DNA of 64,000 nucleotides from Mytilus galloprovincialis (Eukaryota > Mollusca > Bivalvia > Mytilida > Mytilidae), in assembly GCF_965363235.1 (NCBI RefSeq), contig NC_134845.1:68787261-68851260 (forward strand), given 5' to 3'. The position numbers and the translations under genes are program-made. The notes under the pieces are model-generated. The model saw only the letters and a program-made list of their open reading frames with translations, was not told where the DNA came from and did not search any database. Positions within the stretch are counted from its first letter, which is position 1, and every line of letters begins with the position of its first letter. Positions 48,491 through 60,735 of this stretch are shown piece after piece.

Positions 48491-48671
48491 CCGTTATTTT
48501 GTGTATGTGAAGTCTAGTTCATCTAGTACGTTTATTAGAAGACAAGATAGTTACTTCACAGAGTTGTAGACTTGATGGCCAATCCCCTTTTAAATATTGA
48601 AACCGATAATTTACATAAATCTGTAGTAATGATTATTACAGAACACTTACAGAAGGAGGAAAAACGTTCTT

Positions 48672-48925
48672 CTTAACTCTTGTTCCTTTGTCCATGAAAG
48701 TTTTACCTGTACCACGGCACATAAATGTTCAGAAAAAAAATCTTATTTAGTCTTGTTGTCTAGTCTATGAAAGTATGACATGTATCAGAGCACACAGTTA
48801 ATCAGGAAAAATAACCTTCGTGTTTACTCTTGTTTTTTGGTCTGTGAAAGATTAACTTGACCGAAGCTAAACAGTGAATCAGAAAGTAGACATTATCTTT
48901 ATCCTTGTTGTCTGGTCTATCAAAG
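48672..48925. repeat. degenerate ~80-bp tandem repeat, about 3.5 units
   Basis: Each unit has CTCTTGTT or CCTTGTTGTC, then GTCTATGAAAG, then a CAGAAAA-like stretch. Diverged copies. Confidence 0.6.
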
Positions 48926-48937
48926 TATATAGATATA

Positions 48938-49100
48938 GAATGATTTGGTATGAGTGCCAATAGGACAACTCCCCATCCAAGTCACAATTTATAAAAGTAA
49001 AAAAAAAGGTCAAGATACGGTCTTCAACACGGAGCCTAGGGTCACACCAAACAGCAAGCTGTAAAGGGCCTCAACATGTATAACATGTAACAAAACACAC
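48938..49100 (-). repeat. R1-like tail repeat, diverged
   Basis: GGTATGAGTGCCAATAGGAC, then ATCCAAGTCACAATTTATAA, then a GGTCTTCAACA block. A subfamily relative of the R1 tail; also at 1948-2000. Confidence 0.6.
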
Positions 49101-49840
49101 AGTTGATCATGATATGTAATTTGCATGAAATGAATAAAAACATGCTGCACAGAATAACACTTTATTTCACTCTGGTTCTTTGGTAGTTGTTGATATGTAC
49201 TGATATTCATTGGATTACTTTGTTTCAAACTTTACGAAACACGTGCAGCTTTACATTGCTAATGTGATACAAATGCAGGGAAACCATACCATTCTGCTGA
49301 TTACAACGAGTTCAACTGCACCGCACTAAGTAAATATTGTAATTCTGTCATCACTTAATAGTTCTCATTATCTTCATTCTATATATTTCTAAAGTGTCAT
49401 ATTAGCTGTTGTCCTACTTATTTGTTATGCTAAAGATTCAATGTTTTACTGAGTGTATGAGATAGTTACACTCTACTCATGATCCTACAATTTGTCGATA
49501 CTGGTAACTTATTTTTTGGCATTGCATATGTTCAATTGTTTTTTTCATACCGTCCTTACACTATATCAGTTTGATTTGTATTGATCGATACGTGAATTCA
49601 GGAAAATATGATTTAATTATTACATTATTAGATTAATTGTCTTTTAACTGGCTTTTAGTGATTGCATACTCTAATGTTATTGCTTTGCGTTTTATGTTAG
49701 TTGAGTTATTTGTACTTCGTATCCATTGACTGAGTTAAGCCTTTTGCAAATTGATATTAACAGTTTGTGCTAATACTGTGCTATAACACTTTGCATGCAT
49801 TTTTATACTAGTAGCTGATTATACGGCATGACTTTTCACC
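49101..49840. other. no gene seen
   Basis: AT-rich, no supported feature. Confidence 0.4.
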
Positions 49841-49844
49841 TTGT

Positions 49845-49935
49845 TGAAGACCATACCGTGATTTATGAAGGCTTTTATCTTTTTTCGTTTGAACACTTGT
49901 GAATAGTTTTGGCACTCATACCACATCTCCTTATT
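49845..49935 (+). repeat. R1 tail repeat, short plus-strand copy
   Basis: TTGTTGAAGACCATACCGTG and the end GGCACTCATACCACATCTCC mark a diverged R1 end. Confidence 0.6.
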
Positions 49936-49976
49936 TAATGAATGGCTGTTATTTATTTTGAATTTATTGAACCATA

Positions 49977-50055
49977 AAATTAATTTTTGACTCTTCACAT
50001 TGAATAATCCGCGAAGCGGATTATGTTAAATGTTAAGAGTCAAAAATTAATTTTT
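49977..50055. repeat. near-perfect hairpin (~79 bp)
   Basis: Arms AAAATTAATTTTTGACTCTT and AAGAGTCAAAAATTAATTTT enclose a second palindrome, AATAATCCGCGAAGCGGATT, at the apex, with short mismatched spacers. Possible foldback end or transcript hairpin. Confidence 0.8.
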
Positions 50056-50268
50056 AAAATTAAGCATTTAAAAAATAAGGCTCAAAGATATATATTAATA
50101 CGAATAACAACGTACACAGATGTTTGCGTATGAATACACAACGTTAGAATGGGCGTGTCGCTATAAAAATTGATAACATTGAAAATAAAGCTAAATCGTA
50201 CTTTCGTGTTCAGTTAATATGCTGACACAATTTGTAATGCATTTCAATAATTCAATGTTTTTACTTAT

Positions 50269-50457
50269 CTAGTGTTTTATAATTCGTCTGACTATTTCCA
50301 ATATGTACCACCTTTGGTATGTATTTTGTGTAGCGATGAATTTTCTCGTACAGTGAACAACAAATTCATTGATTGTGTAAAAATGTTTTACTTCCGTTTT
50401 AACAACAACATTTTTATATTTAAATATAAATCTGTACGTTGTTTTATTTAGCGCCAT
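50269..50457 (-). CDS. putative small 62-aa protein, unrecognised
   Basis: An ATGGCGC start in good context opens MALNKTTYRFIFKYKNVVVK and closes IRRIIKH-like (EIVRRIIKH) before TAG. The sequence is basic, with mixed hydrophobic and charged residues and no low-complexity run, unlike most short frames nearby. Start context and composition are the only support; no family is recognised and no splice partners are seen. It lies 200 bp from the hairpin at 49977-50055 and may belong to the same unknown element. Confidence 0.3.
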   Translation of the reverse strand: MALNKTTYRFIFKYKNVVVKTEVKHFYTINEFVVHCTRKFIATQNTYQRWYILEIVRRIIKH

Positions 50458-50479
50458 TTTGTATTTATATTGTGTCATA

Positions 50480-51220
50480 GATAAAACTTATACGTTGAGT
50501 AAATGTTTACTTGTTTTTGTTTAAATGTATTTTTGATAGAGATAAGCCATGTTAAAATATGTATAGTCCTATTTCTTAGTCATTTTGTTTTATGGCGTCT
50601 TTTAACATATCTTGGAGTTATATAACTGTAGATCAATAGCTATTTTTAACATAGAGCCGGTGTATCATTTTTGTGTACCCTTGACGAAGTCAAAAAAAGT
50701 TACTTATGAATGCTGTTCTGTTTCTGGAACAATTTGGTTTACATCAAATTATAAGAGTTACAATATGGAAGCTGATGGAGATATTCCTCGGAAATGTTAT
50801 ACGCTGCCATTTTGAAAATTGATCGTACAAGGACATTATGCGAATAGTTTAAAAGGTTCTCCGGAACCATGCTTCTTGCGTATGAATGCTACTGTCAATG
50901 TAAAAATGTAATGTTGACTGTGAATTTGAATCCATTACATTGGAAAAGTACACATTCAATTGGAAAAAGAAAATCAAATATTTTCTTTAGTTACTTTTAT
51001 TGTATTCGTTATCTAAAAGATTGGCTTCTGTATAAGTTTCTTAAAAAGACACGGAGGTTAACAATCCTTTAACAAAACATGTGCTAGACAGTTTATAAAT
51101 GTAACATGCGAACAAACCTAGTCAAAGTATCAGTACAATACTGAAAATGATAAAAAAACCAACATATTTTTAAAACTTTGCTTCAGAATTTTTTTTACAT
51201 AAATTAGACCGTTATATAGT
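50480..51220. other. no gene seen
   Basis: Short plus-strand open frames (50612, 50869) have no supporting signals. Confidence 0.4.
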
Positions 51221-51224
51221 TTCC

Positions 51225-51990
51225 TCGTTTGAATTGTTTTACAATTGTCATTTCGGGACCTTTCATTTCTAATTATGCGATATGGATTTTGCTCATTATT
51301 GAAGGCCGTACGGTTACCTATAGTATATGTTATTCAGGTCTCAGACAGGGTATATACTGTGACATTCCCGGCTTAGAGTTTATATCCCCTGAGCCGAAGG
51401 CGAAGGGGATATAAGCCCTAAGCCGGGAATGTCACAGTATATACCCTCTCTGAGACCTGAATTACACAAATATTACGGATTACCCCTGACTTAATGTTAT
51501 TTTCCAGTGCAGGTATTTGTTGACAACACATATATATTGAAAAACCCAACCTGATATGTTCGGCATACGTGAAGGATTTTCTAATTTGCTGTGAACATAA
51601 TTTAATCGTGTATGTAATAATTTATAATAACACTTTTAACATTAAATTTAAGTATTAAAAGTGTAAAATGCGTGATTTTGTATCAAAAATGTATTATTGA
51701 CTGAAGCACGTCATTATTTTCCCTCTGTGAGCCTCTGACAGTCTGATAGCTTTTGACTACGTCACATAGTAACCGGTGTTATGCTGACGTTTTTGAGGTT
51801 CCAATTGGGGATAAAAATGTCGTATATACCCCGGCAGTTTCCTGAATATATACTGACATCTCTGTGTTGTTATCCAATCACAAACCTCGACACATTTGTA
51901 ATCCGTAATATTTGTTTATATCTGTGTCATTCGGTCTCTTATTGAGAGTTGTCTCATTGGCAATTATACCACATCTTCTTTTTTATATAA
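51225..51990 (+). repeat. R1 tail repeat split by a ~580-bp insertion
   Basis: The left part runs to GTACGGTTACCTATAGTATA near 51325. The right part resumes at CTGTGTCATTCGGTCTC near 51924 and ends CATACCACATCTTCTTTTTT. Uninterrupted copies such as 41520-41652 join these directly, so the middle was inserted later. Confidence 0.75.
51334..51916. mobile_element. palindromic insertion in an R1 tail
   Basis: 51334-51458 is a near-perfect palindrome (arms ATTCAGGTCTCAGACAGGGT and its near-complement) folding at about CTGAGCCGAAGGCGAAGG. It is followed by ACAAATATTACGGATTAC at 51459-51476, which returns inverted at 51899-51916. The element type is not known. Confidence 0.65.
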
Positions 51991-52084
51991 ATCATTTTAT
52001 CAGAAAAATATAGAAAAATGAATACAATATTTTCACATTTTTTGCTCTAGATACTGTCTTTGTTCATAAACTTGTGGGATTTTT

Positions 52085-53327
52085 TTTTATTAAATTCAAA
52101 GGTCTGACAAAGAAATTAGACTGTCCCTCCGTAATCTTTCGTCCCTCTTTTATTGACGACAAAACACTAATAACCTTAGGCTGAATTTTAATGTCAAGCG
52201 AAAAAATAATTATAAGTAAAATACAGGAGAATGCCTCTGTAGGAAATACATTTTCGAGTAATGACAGTTATCACACAAATTAGTTTTGATATTCCCCTGT
52301 AGACATAGTGCCGATGTGGCATCCGTGTACTGTGGACACATGTTTTACTTATAGGTGTGGTTCTTGCGATCTAAAAACCATGGTATGGTAAACGCTCTGA
52401 TTAGCTGATTTATTTTTCATTTTTGTTATCTTTTAAACGATTGGTTGTACTTGTGCATGTTTAAAACCGGAAGTCTTATCTATGACTAAAAGTCAGTCTG
52501 ATGACGGAAACAATATCCGGACACTTTTTTTTCTCGTTTTTTTCCAAAATAACTTAATTTGCACAATCATAAGAATGGATGACAAATGCGACTACAAATG
52601 TATGCATGTTACCTATAGAACACAGAGTCATGATGAATAATTTATTGTTGAAGGAAGAGAAGCGACACACAAAATGATGTCTTCTCGTTTAATAGTATAG
52701 AAGATGTCTTTATAAATTTGACATTAACAAATAGTTTGTAATTTATAGTAGCTTACTGTTAATTTTAGAAATTGTAAATTTGAAAAATTCTATAAAAGTA
52801 AAGTTTGCTTTTACAATTTTTCCCAAGGCTTTAATTGTTATTTCTATATGATGATTATTCAGCAAAGCTTTGAACATACACTTTGAATTTTTGAAATACT
52901 AAAGCTTTTCTACCTTAGGAATAGCTTAACTTATCTGTATAAGGCAACATTTTTGGAATTGTTGGTCCTCAATGCTCTTCAACATCGTATTGTTTTTGGC
53001 CTTTTTAACATTTGTTTATTCGAGCGCCACTGATGAGTATTTTGTAGACAAAACGCGCGTCTGGCGTTAATATAAAATTATAATCCTGTTATCTATGATG
53101 AGTTTAATTATACACAAATGTTGAAGGTTTTATGTATTAAAATAAATATGTGTAACAAACACATTTTGTTAGTTTGGATATATTGTTATATATTGTTTAC
53201 GTTGTTATATAAAAACACAGGTATTTTGCTGATGTGATATGAGTCAGAAAATACAATCATAATATTATATGTTATCAGTTTTATATTTATTTGATTACAT
53301 TCTATCTTCTTATTTGTTGAAAAAAAT
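52085..53327. other. no gene; R5 and R2 fragments
   Basis: An R5 end fragment is at 52085-52160 and an inverted R2 fragment at 52965-53108 (GACAAAACGCGCGTCTGGCG). The rest is unassigned. Confidence 0.5.
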
Positions 53328-53450
53328 ATAAAAATCAGGAGATGTGGTACGATTTCCGCTGAGTCATTTATCCACCAAAGACCTAATGACTTTAGAGTAA
53401 TCAACTTCAGTTAATCGTACGACTTTCAACAATTATCGAAACCTAGGACT
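53328..53450 (-). repeat. R1 tail repeat, diverged
   Basis: AGGAGATGTGGTACGATTTC and the following ~110 bp resemble the R1 tail with many substitutions. Confidence 0.6.
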
Positions 53451-54845
53451 TAAGAAAATGTAAAACGTCCTGATTTAGGCAAAAAAAAAAAAATAAAAAA
53501 AAAATTAAAAACAAACAAAAAAAATCCAAAAAATAACAACACGACAGACAGTAACAAAAACAATATTAAACCACATGCTACTGATTTAGGACATAATCGT
53601 ATTGAATTTGAGTAGTAAAAAGTATATAATTTTATGGACAATGAAAATGATCTCATTGGTAATGATAATCGCGATTGTCAAGCTTTAGAAAAATATATCT
53701 TAAAACTTTACGACTCTACTACAGAACGAAACATTCTTTTGTTTGAATACAGGTGACAGTAGTTAACTTATGTTCAATCATAATAATCAATTGAAAAGAC
53801 ATACAGCAAGGTAAAAAGAAAAACATAGAGAGTTACATCAGCATCTAAATGAGTAGATAGCATTCCGTGTGTACTCACACAGGTAAAATGTCCCAATCTG
53901 GACCATACACTGTTGGCAACAGGCAGACAAGTATAATTGTACCGAAAGTTCTAAGACCGAGAAAAAGATGACCTACTTCAATCCACCCACATGCGTCAGT
54001 CTGGGTCATTCGTTCTATCAAGATTATTACACAGTTTGCTTATCAGTACATACTTGAGGGAATATAGGACTGCAATCATACACCAGGTTTCTATTTGTGG
54101 ACATACATAAACGGTGAGAACATATTTTATGCTAATACTTATGATGACACAGTTTTTATGTTCGTGTGTTGTTAATTAAGGATCATAGTTTTGTACTCAA
54201 CTAAATTTGTGTCGATAATATAATTAGATTCAGTCATATTCGTTTTAGCTGTTACTTATCTTTTAGTAGATGCTGTCAGAAATGTTGAATCATAAATACG
54301 CTAACTTTTACAACTGGTTCAGTACTCGAATTGAGGAACTCAAAGTTGTGTGTAAACACAAAATATCTGTGTAGTGATATTTGAAATGTTTCTATTTTTA
54401 ACAGGCGAATGAGCTTTGAGTTGATTTTGAATGTACAGGAACATACAATAAATGTGTAAAAACTATGGAGCTATTAAATGCGTTCAAAGTAAATTTCATA
54501 GAACTTATTGGGTTTAAAAACGAATCTCAATTCGTACCCCGAAGATTCAACCACATAATTATGTGAAAATGTCACAGCTTCGAAACGAGCCATCATACAT
54601 ATCTAAGTTTACAATATGGACTGACCTACAGGAAAAACGTTACCATTACCGTCTATTCAAAATCAATTAAGGATATTAATCCAACTGTTCACTAATTTGT
54701 TTCTAACGTCAATTCCTGCACAATTACTTAAAATTTAATATTACGGATTATTTCATAGGCGTTCTGATCATATACATGCATATATATTATGATGGTATGC
54801 TATTAAATTTCTAACGGGAGTGATTGTGCATGCTTTATTTAAATA
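53451..54845. other. no gene seen
   Basis: A-rich stretch at 53480-53540; otherwise unassigned. Confidence 0.4.
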
Positions 54846-54849
54846 GGAT

Positions 54850-55345
54850 GAGGACAAAATCTTTAAATCTCAGTCAAATAGAGGTCTGGAGCTGGCATGT
54901 CAGTAACTGATAGTAATCCTTTGTTAATTTATGTATCATTGTCATTTTGCTTAGTTTCTTTTGATACCTATTTTGACATCGGACTCAGGCTTCTTCTTAC
55001 TGTGCGTAGATGTGTGTTTCTTTTATTTACATTGGCTGGAGGTAGTAGGGGAGGGTTAATATCTCACAAAACATGTTTTATATGAGGAGCCTCTAGTCTT
55101 TGTTAATCTTGTATGTTTTTAAGCGTAGTTCATTTATATGTATTTGACTTTAATATGACGTCCATTTTCATTGAACTGGTATTTATTTTTTATTAAGGCG
55201 CAAGCTAAGACCCACCTCAACGTGCGGGATGTTTTTGCTACGTTGAAGGCCTATTGGTGGCCTTCAGCTGTTGTACACTGTTTTGTCGGGTTATTGTCTC
55301 TTTTACATATCCCCCATTTCTATCCTCAATTCTATTTTTGAATAT
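54850..55345 (+). repeat. dispersed mussel-type repeat, R7
   Basis: I recognise the order GGTCTGGAGCTGGCATGTCA, TGACATCGGACTC, GGGGAGGGTTAATATCTCAC, GGAGCCTCTAGTCTTTGTTA, GAAGGCCTATTGGTGGCCTT and CCCCATTTCTATCCTCAATT as a very common repeat in Mytilus sequences. The hydrophobic open frame at 54897-55085 belongs to it and is not a gene. Confidence 0.7.
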
Positions 55346-55588
55346 AAAATATGTATTTTCCTCAGTTAAAAGAAAAAAAAACTAAAGTTTCAAGAAATAT
55401 ATATGCATTGAAGACGCTTATATTTTATATTTTATAAGACACACACTGAATTTCAATTAAAGCAAAGTCAAAACAAAGCAATTGCTTAAGAGCATTGAAA
55501 CATTTTGATTAATAGATATTTGCATGTTCAGAACGAGAACACATAACATTTAACACTAAATGTAATAGGTAAGTGTGGGAAATCTGGA

Positions 55589-55819
55589 TTGCCACTGGAA
55601 ATTAAAGGTTTAAAGAAAAAGACAGGAATGTCGAATCCGTCCACCTACTGTTACAATAATTCCAAACTGTCAGAGAGCGATGCTATCTTTATAAACAAGA
55701 CACCGTTTATATTGATCAGACATTGTTCCGTATGTGTACAACCAGTACAACGAAACAAATGTTCGAATAGATTTTTCATTCTACCGAATATGTTGAACAG
55801 TCTATACATGTACACTTAA
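55589..55819 (+). other. unassigned open frame, possible 3' exon
   Basis: A 76-codon frame with five cysteines (RHCSVCVQPVQRNKC) and mixed composition ends at TAA. An AATAAA lies about 180 bp downstream, inside the 215-bp duplication. A weak acceptor (TAATAG) lies just upstream. No upstream exon was found and no family is recognised. Confidence 0.2.
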
Positions 55820-56240
55820 TATTTTGAAATTCGACAATTGACATCGCATTCAAATTTTTTATCAAGTTAACAATAAATTGCCTGTTGCTACTGTTAATAC
55901 TGTTAAAAAGTACTTTTATAACATAAACAATACGATTATACTGTTTCCCATTCCACCAGTTACATTCACGTACGCGGTGTACAGGTCAGCTCTGAAATAA
56001 AGTATGAACAGAACAGATTCAAACATACACTTAATATTTTGAAATTCGACAATTGACATCGCATTCAAATTTTTTATCAAGTTAACAATAAATTGCCTGT
56101 TGCTACTGTTAATACTGTTAAAAAGTACTTTTATAACATAATCAATACGATTATACTGTTTCCCATTCCACCAGTTACATTCACGTACGCGGTGTACAGG
56201 TCAGCTCTGAAATAAAGTATGAACAGAACAGATTCAAACA
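55813..56240. repeat. tandem duplication, 215-bp unit, two copies
   Basis: CACTTAATATTTTGAAATTC through ACAGAACAGATTCAAACA occurs twice in succession with almost no differences, implying a recent duplication or an assembly artefact. Confidence 0.9.
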
Positions 56241-56454
56241 GTGTAGCCAATGACATTTACTCTTTTTAAAAAGCTATTAGAATTTCAAGATCAAGACAGA
56301 TTCTGGCGTAATTTATCACGTCTAAATTTATTTCAGTAGCGAACTTAAAGCTCAACTTGTTTGGAAGTCTGTCAAAGTCGTACGACCAAGGTTACTTATT
56401 GAATTGTAGTTAATTTTTGGAGCAGTAACATATCTCATCATCAGTTAGAATTAG

Positions 56455-56680
56455 TAAGAAGAAAATTACCGAAAATACCGAACTCTGATCATACTATAAA
56501 ACTGATAGGCACTTATTCAATGGCAAAATCAACTGCGCAAACATATGAAACAAATGGATAACTGTCAGATTCCGGACTTGATAGAGACATGTTTTTAGGT
56601 AAACATGGTGGATTGAACCTGGTGTTAGCTAGCTTAACCTCTCTGTATGACAATCGCATAAAACGCATAAAAATGTCTTT
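56455..56680 (-). repeat. dispersed repeat, R4 family
   Basis: GGTGGATTGAACCTGGTGTT and GACAATCGCATAAAACGCAT identify a reverse-strand R4 copy upstream of the small secreted gene. Confidence 0.6.
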
Positions 56681-56858
56681 ACTAGTTGCATGATTTACAC
56701 CTTCTTTGAAAATACAACGGAAGCTTTATTTAAAAAAAAACAATGATTATATCATGATTATGTTCTTCTTCGAAAATCCGCGTAGTAATATATATTTTCG
56801 TGTGTTCGCTTGTAATTAATATATGAACTTTTTTTGTAGTAAGTTTTAAAAAAAAAAT

Positions 56859-59037
56859 ATGGCAGCATTAAGAACTTGTTTAGTCTTAGGTTTAAGTATA
56901 GTGCTTACTATGTCAGCCCCAGACAGGACATGCGATGACATACCAAGTGAATGCTGCTACGTACAGGAAGGTTTAGTGGTAAAAGACTTTAGAGCAGAGA
57001 GATGTAGATTATATACGGAACATCAAGGTATATCAATTTAAATGCAAACTATTCATGAAATATTTAAAGTCTTATGTAGCTCTATTAGTAGAACACATCT
57101 ACAGAGGCAAATTAACTCTCATCTCTGAATTTTTTTTATCCACGTTTATATATTGCTGTGTAAAATTCAGTTTTCTTGCAATTATTGAATGCTTTCCCTA
57201 GGACTTTCTCTTCGTAATATAATACAAATCGGCTGCCATGATAAATGCATGGGCAAGGTCAAAGACTAGAAAACAAAATTAAAGACTCTGAAAAAAAAAA
57301 AACGTTGTCGGTAACGTCTGAATTTTTGCATTTCAACAAAAGGAACTCTAACACATTGTACACTAGAATATAGTATGAATACATATTGTGTTTCTAATAT
57401 GTAATGTTTCACTCTGTATTCTATATGTTTTGTCAAAAACACAAAAAAGTTAAAAATGATCAGTCACGGGTCCCCATAAAACATATAAAGTCGTACAATT
57501 TCCCATTTAAGAATAATAAGGATTCGACGTACGATTTGATTTGGTAAGAGCTTTCATCTTGGCGATACGTTTTCCTTGTTCATATTTGAACTTGAATGGC
57601 ATATGTCTTCATGAGTGTTTCAGAGAGGAAGACTTAAATTTATGAGAAAAGCTCACTTATTTTAGGCAAACCAAGCAATGGATGTACGTGAATACTACTA
57701 TACTGATATTCCCATAGTGCACTTTTGTTCAAATTTAGAATAATTTCAATGATAAGTATGTCTTATATCTCTCTAGATTATTACGTCATTCAAAAGATTG
57801 AACATTTATTAAACTATCAAGAATTACTACACTGCAATTATTATCAGTGTATATGTGTATTATTAAACGAAGTTATTATAGACTAAGCACTAAATTCCGG
57901 CGGTCATATCTATTTGATTGTGCCCTTTTATATCAAATTTAATCAAGTAAACATTTTATAGGCTTAGTGAAAACAAGATCAAGCAACTGTAACGATCCAA
58001 ACACGCTTACATTCCATAATGCTGGGTGCGAGGCTATGTGCACCTTTCTACCTTGGAACAACTACGGATGTTTGGACACACAACACAGAAATGCTTGGTT
58101 ATATTGTCGAAATGGTAGCTCAATTTACGACACAAGTAACGGTGCTTGTGACAAACGCAGAGGAGGTAAGAATACAAAAAAAAAGATTATTTCTTGGGAC
58201 GTTAACATTCTAAGTTGAAAGGCAGATAATCTGATTTTGATTCTTATTTTTTATCTTAAAGCTGGCTGTATTTTCCCCTTTTTTCACCTTGTGTGATAAA
58301 AGCGAAATACCAAATGACCAGGGTCTGTTGAATACATGAACTCACGTGAGCTAGCACACACGGTATAGTTCACTATGTTCAAATACATATATACAACACG
58401 TATGCATTGCAACTATGTAGACGACATTAAACGCATTATAAATATTTCATCAAAGACTATTTCTTGGGACGTTAACATTCTAAGTCAAAAAGCAGATAAG
58501 CTGATTTTGATTCTTATTTTTTATCTTAAAGCTGGCTATATTTTCCCCTTTTTTCACCTTGTGTGACAAAAGCAAAATACCAAATGTTCAGGGTCTGTTG
58601 AATACATGAACTCACGTGAGCTAGCACAAACGGCATAGTTCACCATGTACAAATACATATATACAACACGTATGCATTGCAACTATGTAGACGACATTAA
58701 ACGCATTATAAATATTTCATCAACTTGAAAAATAAGAATATGATATGTACTTTTATTTAAGACTTTTAGTCGTAGCCGTCTTCTCAATCAGCTAACAATA
58801 CCTTAAACTATGTTGATGGCATTTTATTATGTAGAAATTGTTGATTTAACCTGGTTTTATAGCTAGCTAAATCTCTCACTTGTATGACAGTCACATACAA
58901 TTCATTTATTTTGACAATAGTATTTGAACAAAACAAAACAAACATACATGTAACGGGTAACAGTGTCAAAACAGTAAACTATGCTTATATGATGTTAACT
59001 TGTTTATTTTTTTGTAGATTTGTGTGTTATTGGGTAG
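56859..59037 (+). CDS. small secreted 11-cysteine protein
   Basis: Three exons: 56859-57027, 57962-58165 and 59018-59037, total 393 nt (130 aa). Both introns are phase 1, with donors GTATAT and GTAAGA and acceptors TTTATAG and TTTGTAG. Exon 1 encodes a signal peptide (MAALRTCLVLGLSIVLTMSA, cleavage probably before PDRTC) and the start of the mature chain with a CC pair. Exon 2 supplies most of the cysteines (GCEAMCTF, NNYGCLDT, WLYCRNG, GACDKRRG). Exon 3 adds only DLCVIG before TAG. An AATAAA follows at 59063-59068. The mature chain is about 110 residues with 11 cysteines, suggesting an extracellular disulfide-rich fold. I do not recognise the family; a defence, shell-matrix or mucosal role would be guesswork. 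Not obviously related to the cysteine-module gene at 3-11 kb. Confidence 0.75.
58189..58724. repeat. tandem duplication, ~268-bp unit, in intron 2
   Basis: TATTTCTTGGGACGTTAACA through ATTATAAATATTTCATCAA is repeated with few differences. The first copy begins just after the exon 2 donor of the small secreted gene. No coding sequence is duplicated. Confidence 0.9.
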
Positions 59038-59062
59038 ATCATCACAAACACGTGGTTTGATA

Positions 59063-59068
59063 AATAAA
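59063..59068 (+). promoter_or_regulatory. poly(A) signal AATAAA
   Basis: Lies 26 bp after the stop codon of the small secreted gene, a plausible but short 3' UTR. Confidence 0.6.
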
Positions 59069-60330
59069 GTAAAATTATTTAACAATTGCTGCTGTTGTGA
59101 TTGTCTTAAAGTATATTATTATAACATAAAAACGGATTTACAGATGTTTATATGTTAACATTTCAAAATACAAGTTGTAGAAAAACAACAACCAATTATA
59201 ACGTATTGTTCACAGGGAAATTGAAGATCTTTCCAATTTTTCAAAATCTTTTTTAAATATGATAAGTTAAACGGTTCCAGTTTAAACCGTTATTATTATT
59301 ATTCGGTGATAGATTTTTTAACACAGATTAAGAAATACATAGATTGTGTATTTATTTCTTACGATAATTTAGATAGTTCACTAGTATAAAAATCCACTTC
59401 GTGTTTTATATAGGGCCGTTGTGGTTGAGTTGTCTTATAGTCCTTAATGTCAACACTGTGGATGTAGGTTGTGAGTTCAGTCAATGAAAGTGATATGTCA
59501 ATCTTAATAACTAGGATTATCAAATTTTCCTTCCGAAAATCGGTATTCTCTCCAATGAAATTCCCAATTGATTATCATATATGCAATCACTTATTCAAAA
59601 ATAAACCCACGCTATCGTATCGGTTTTTTGCAAATGTTTAAAATATCAAATGGGGCCTATTACTTCAAAATAATTTAACAATCATGAGTGATTTTTTTAT
59701 AATATACTTTTAGCAGAAACATGGAAATAATCGTCTTAGAAAATAAACTGCATTGAAAAAGATTAATTAAATATATTTAATCGACGCCGTACATTGACCT
59801 ATAATGGTTTACTTTTGTTTAAATTGTTATTTGGATGGAGAGTTGTCTCATTGACACTCACACCACATCTTCCTATATCTACCTAATGCTGAAGGCTTTT
59901 CTGTAGTCAGGAATGATAATATCTGAAGTGTGTGCTTTAATCATTGTTTTTAACGTTGAAATTGGTATTTATCATTTTTCTGGAAGGCCTAGGATAAATA
60001 ATATATTTTTTAAAAAGTCACTGTGAATAGCAGTTATAAGATAGACATTGAGTGGTGACCAAAACATTAAATCACATGAAAAAAATAGATTGATTTAAAA
60101 AAAATACTTAATTAAAATTGGTTTTGGTTAGATGTCAGATGAAGTTCTAATGAATGGCATGAGATATATATGTATAACAGGAAAGAAACTATTACCAAAC
60201 ACAGCTGACAAGGAATTCAATGCCAACGCTGTGTTTAAGACCAGTTATGTTTTTTTTTGCTTGATGTTGCCATATACATACTTGGAAGCAGTATTATTGT
60301 AGAAAGGATACACTAGTTGATTTTTTAATA
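59069..60330. other. no gene; R1 fragment
   Basis: A plus-strand R1 end fragment is at 59790-59875 (GTTGTCTCATTGACACTCAC, ACCACATCTTCC). The rest is unassigned. Confidence 0.5.
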
Positions 60331-60331
60331 A

Positions 60332-60720
60332 AAAAGAGGTGTGGTATGATTGCCAATAAGAAAACTGTCCAATAATGTGCAAATTAGAGGATGTAAACAA
60401 TTAAAGGAAATCCATGAATGAGGAAAACCCATACTTTTAAGTCGGATAGTGTAAGGTTTAATCACAAATATACTGAAATCTGAGAAAAAAGTCTTTAATC
60501 AAATGGCAAAGTTAAAAGCTGTAACATGCTTAAACATATGAAACAAATGGAAAACAACTGTCACAATCCTGATTTAAAATATGCATTTTCTTAAGTACGA
60601 AATAGTGAATACACCTGGTTTTGTAGCTAGCTAAGCCTATCACTTGTATGACAGTTGCATACAATTCCAATATAATGGCCACGATGTGTGAACATAAAAA
60701 AGAAATAACAGGTAAACATG
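60332..60720 (-). repeat. R1 fragment followed by R4 copy
   Basis: 60332-60400 carries AGAGGTGTGGTATGATTGCC (R1). 60480-60720 carries TGGTTTTGTAGCTAGCTAAG and TGACAGTTGCATACAATTCC (R4, reverse). Confidence 0.6.
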
Positions 60721-60735
60721 TCAAAGGGACATCTA

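Noticed and set aside
54897-55085. Hydrophobic 62-codon frame
   Set aside because: Part of the common R7 repeat.
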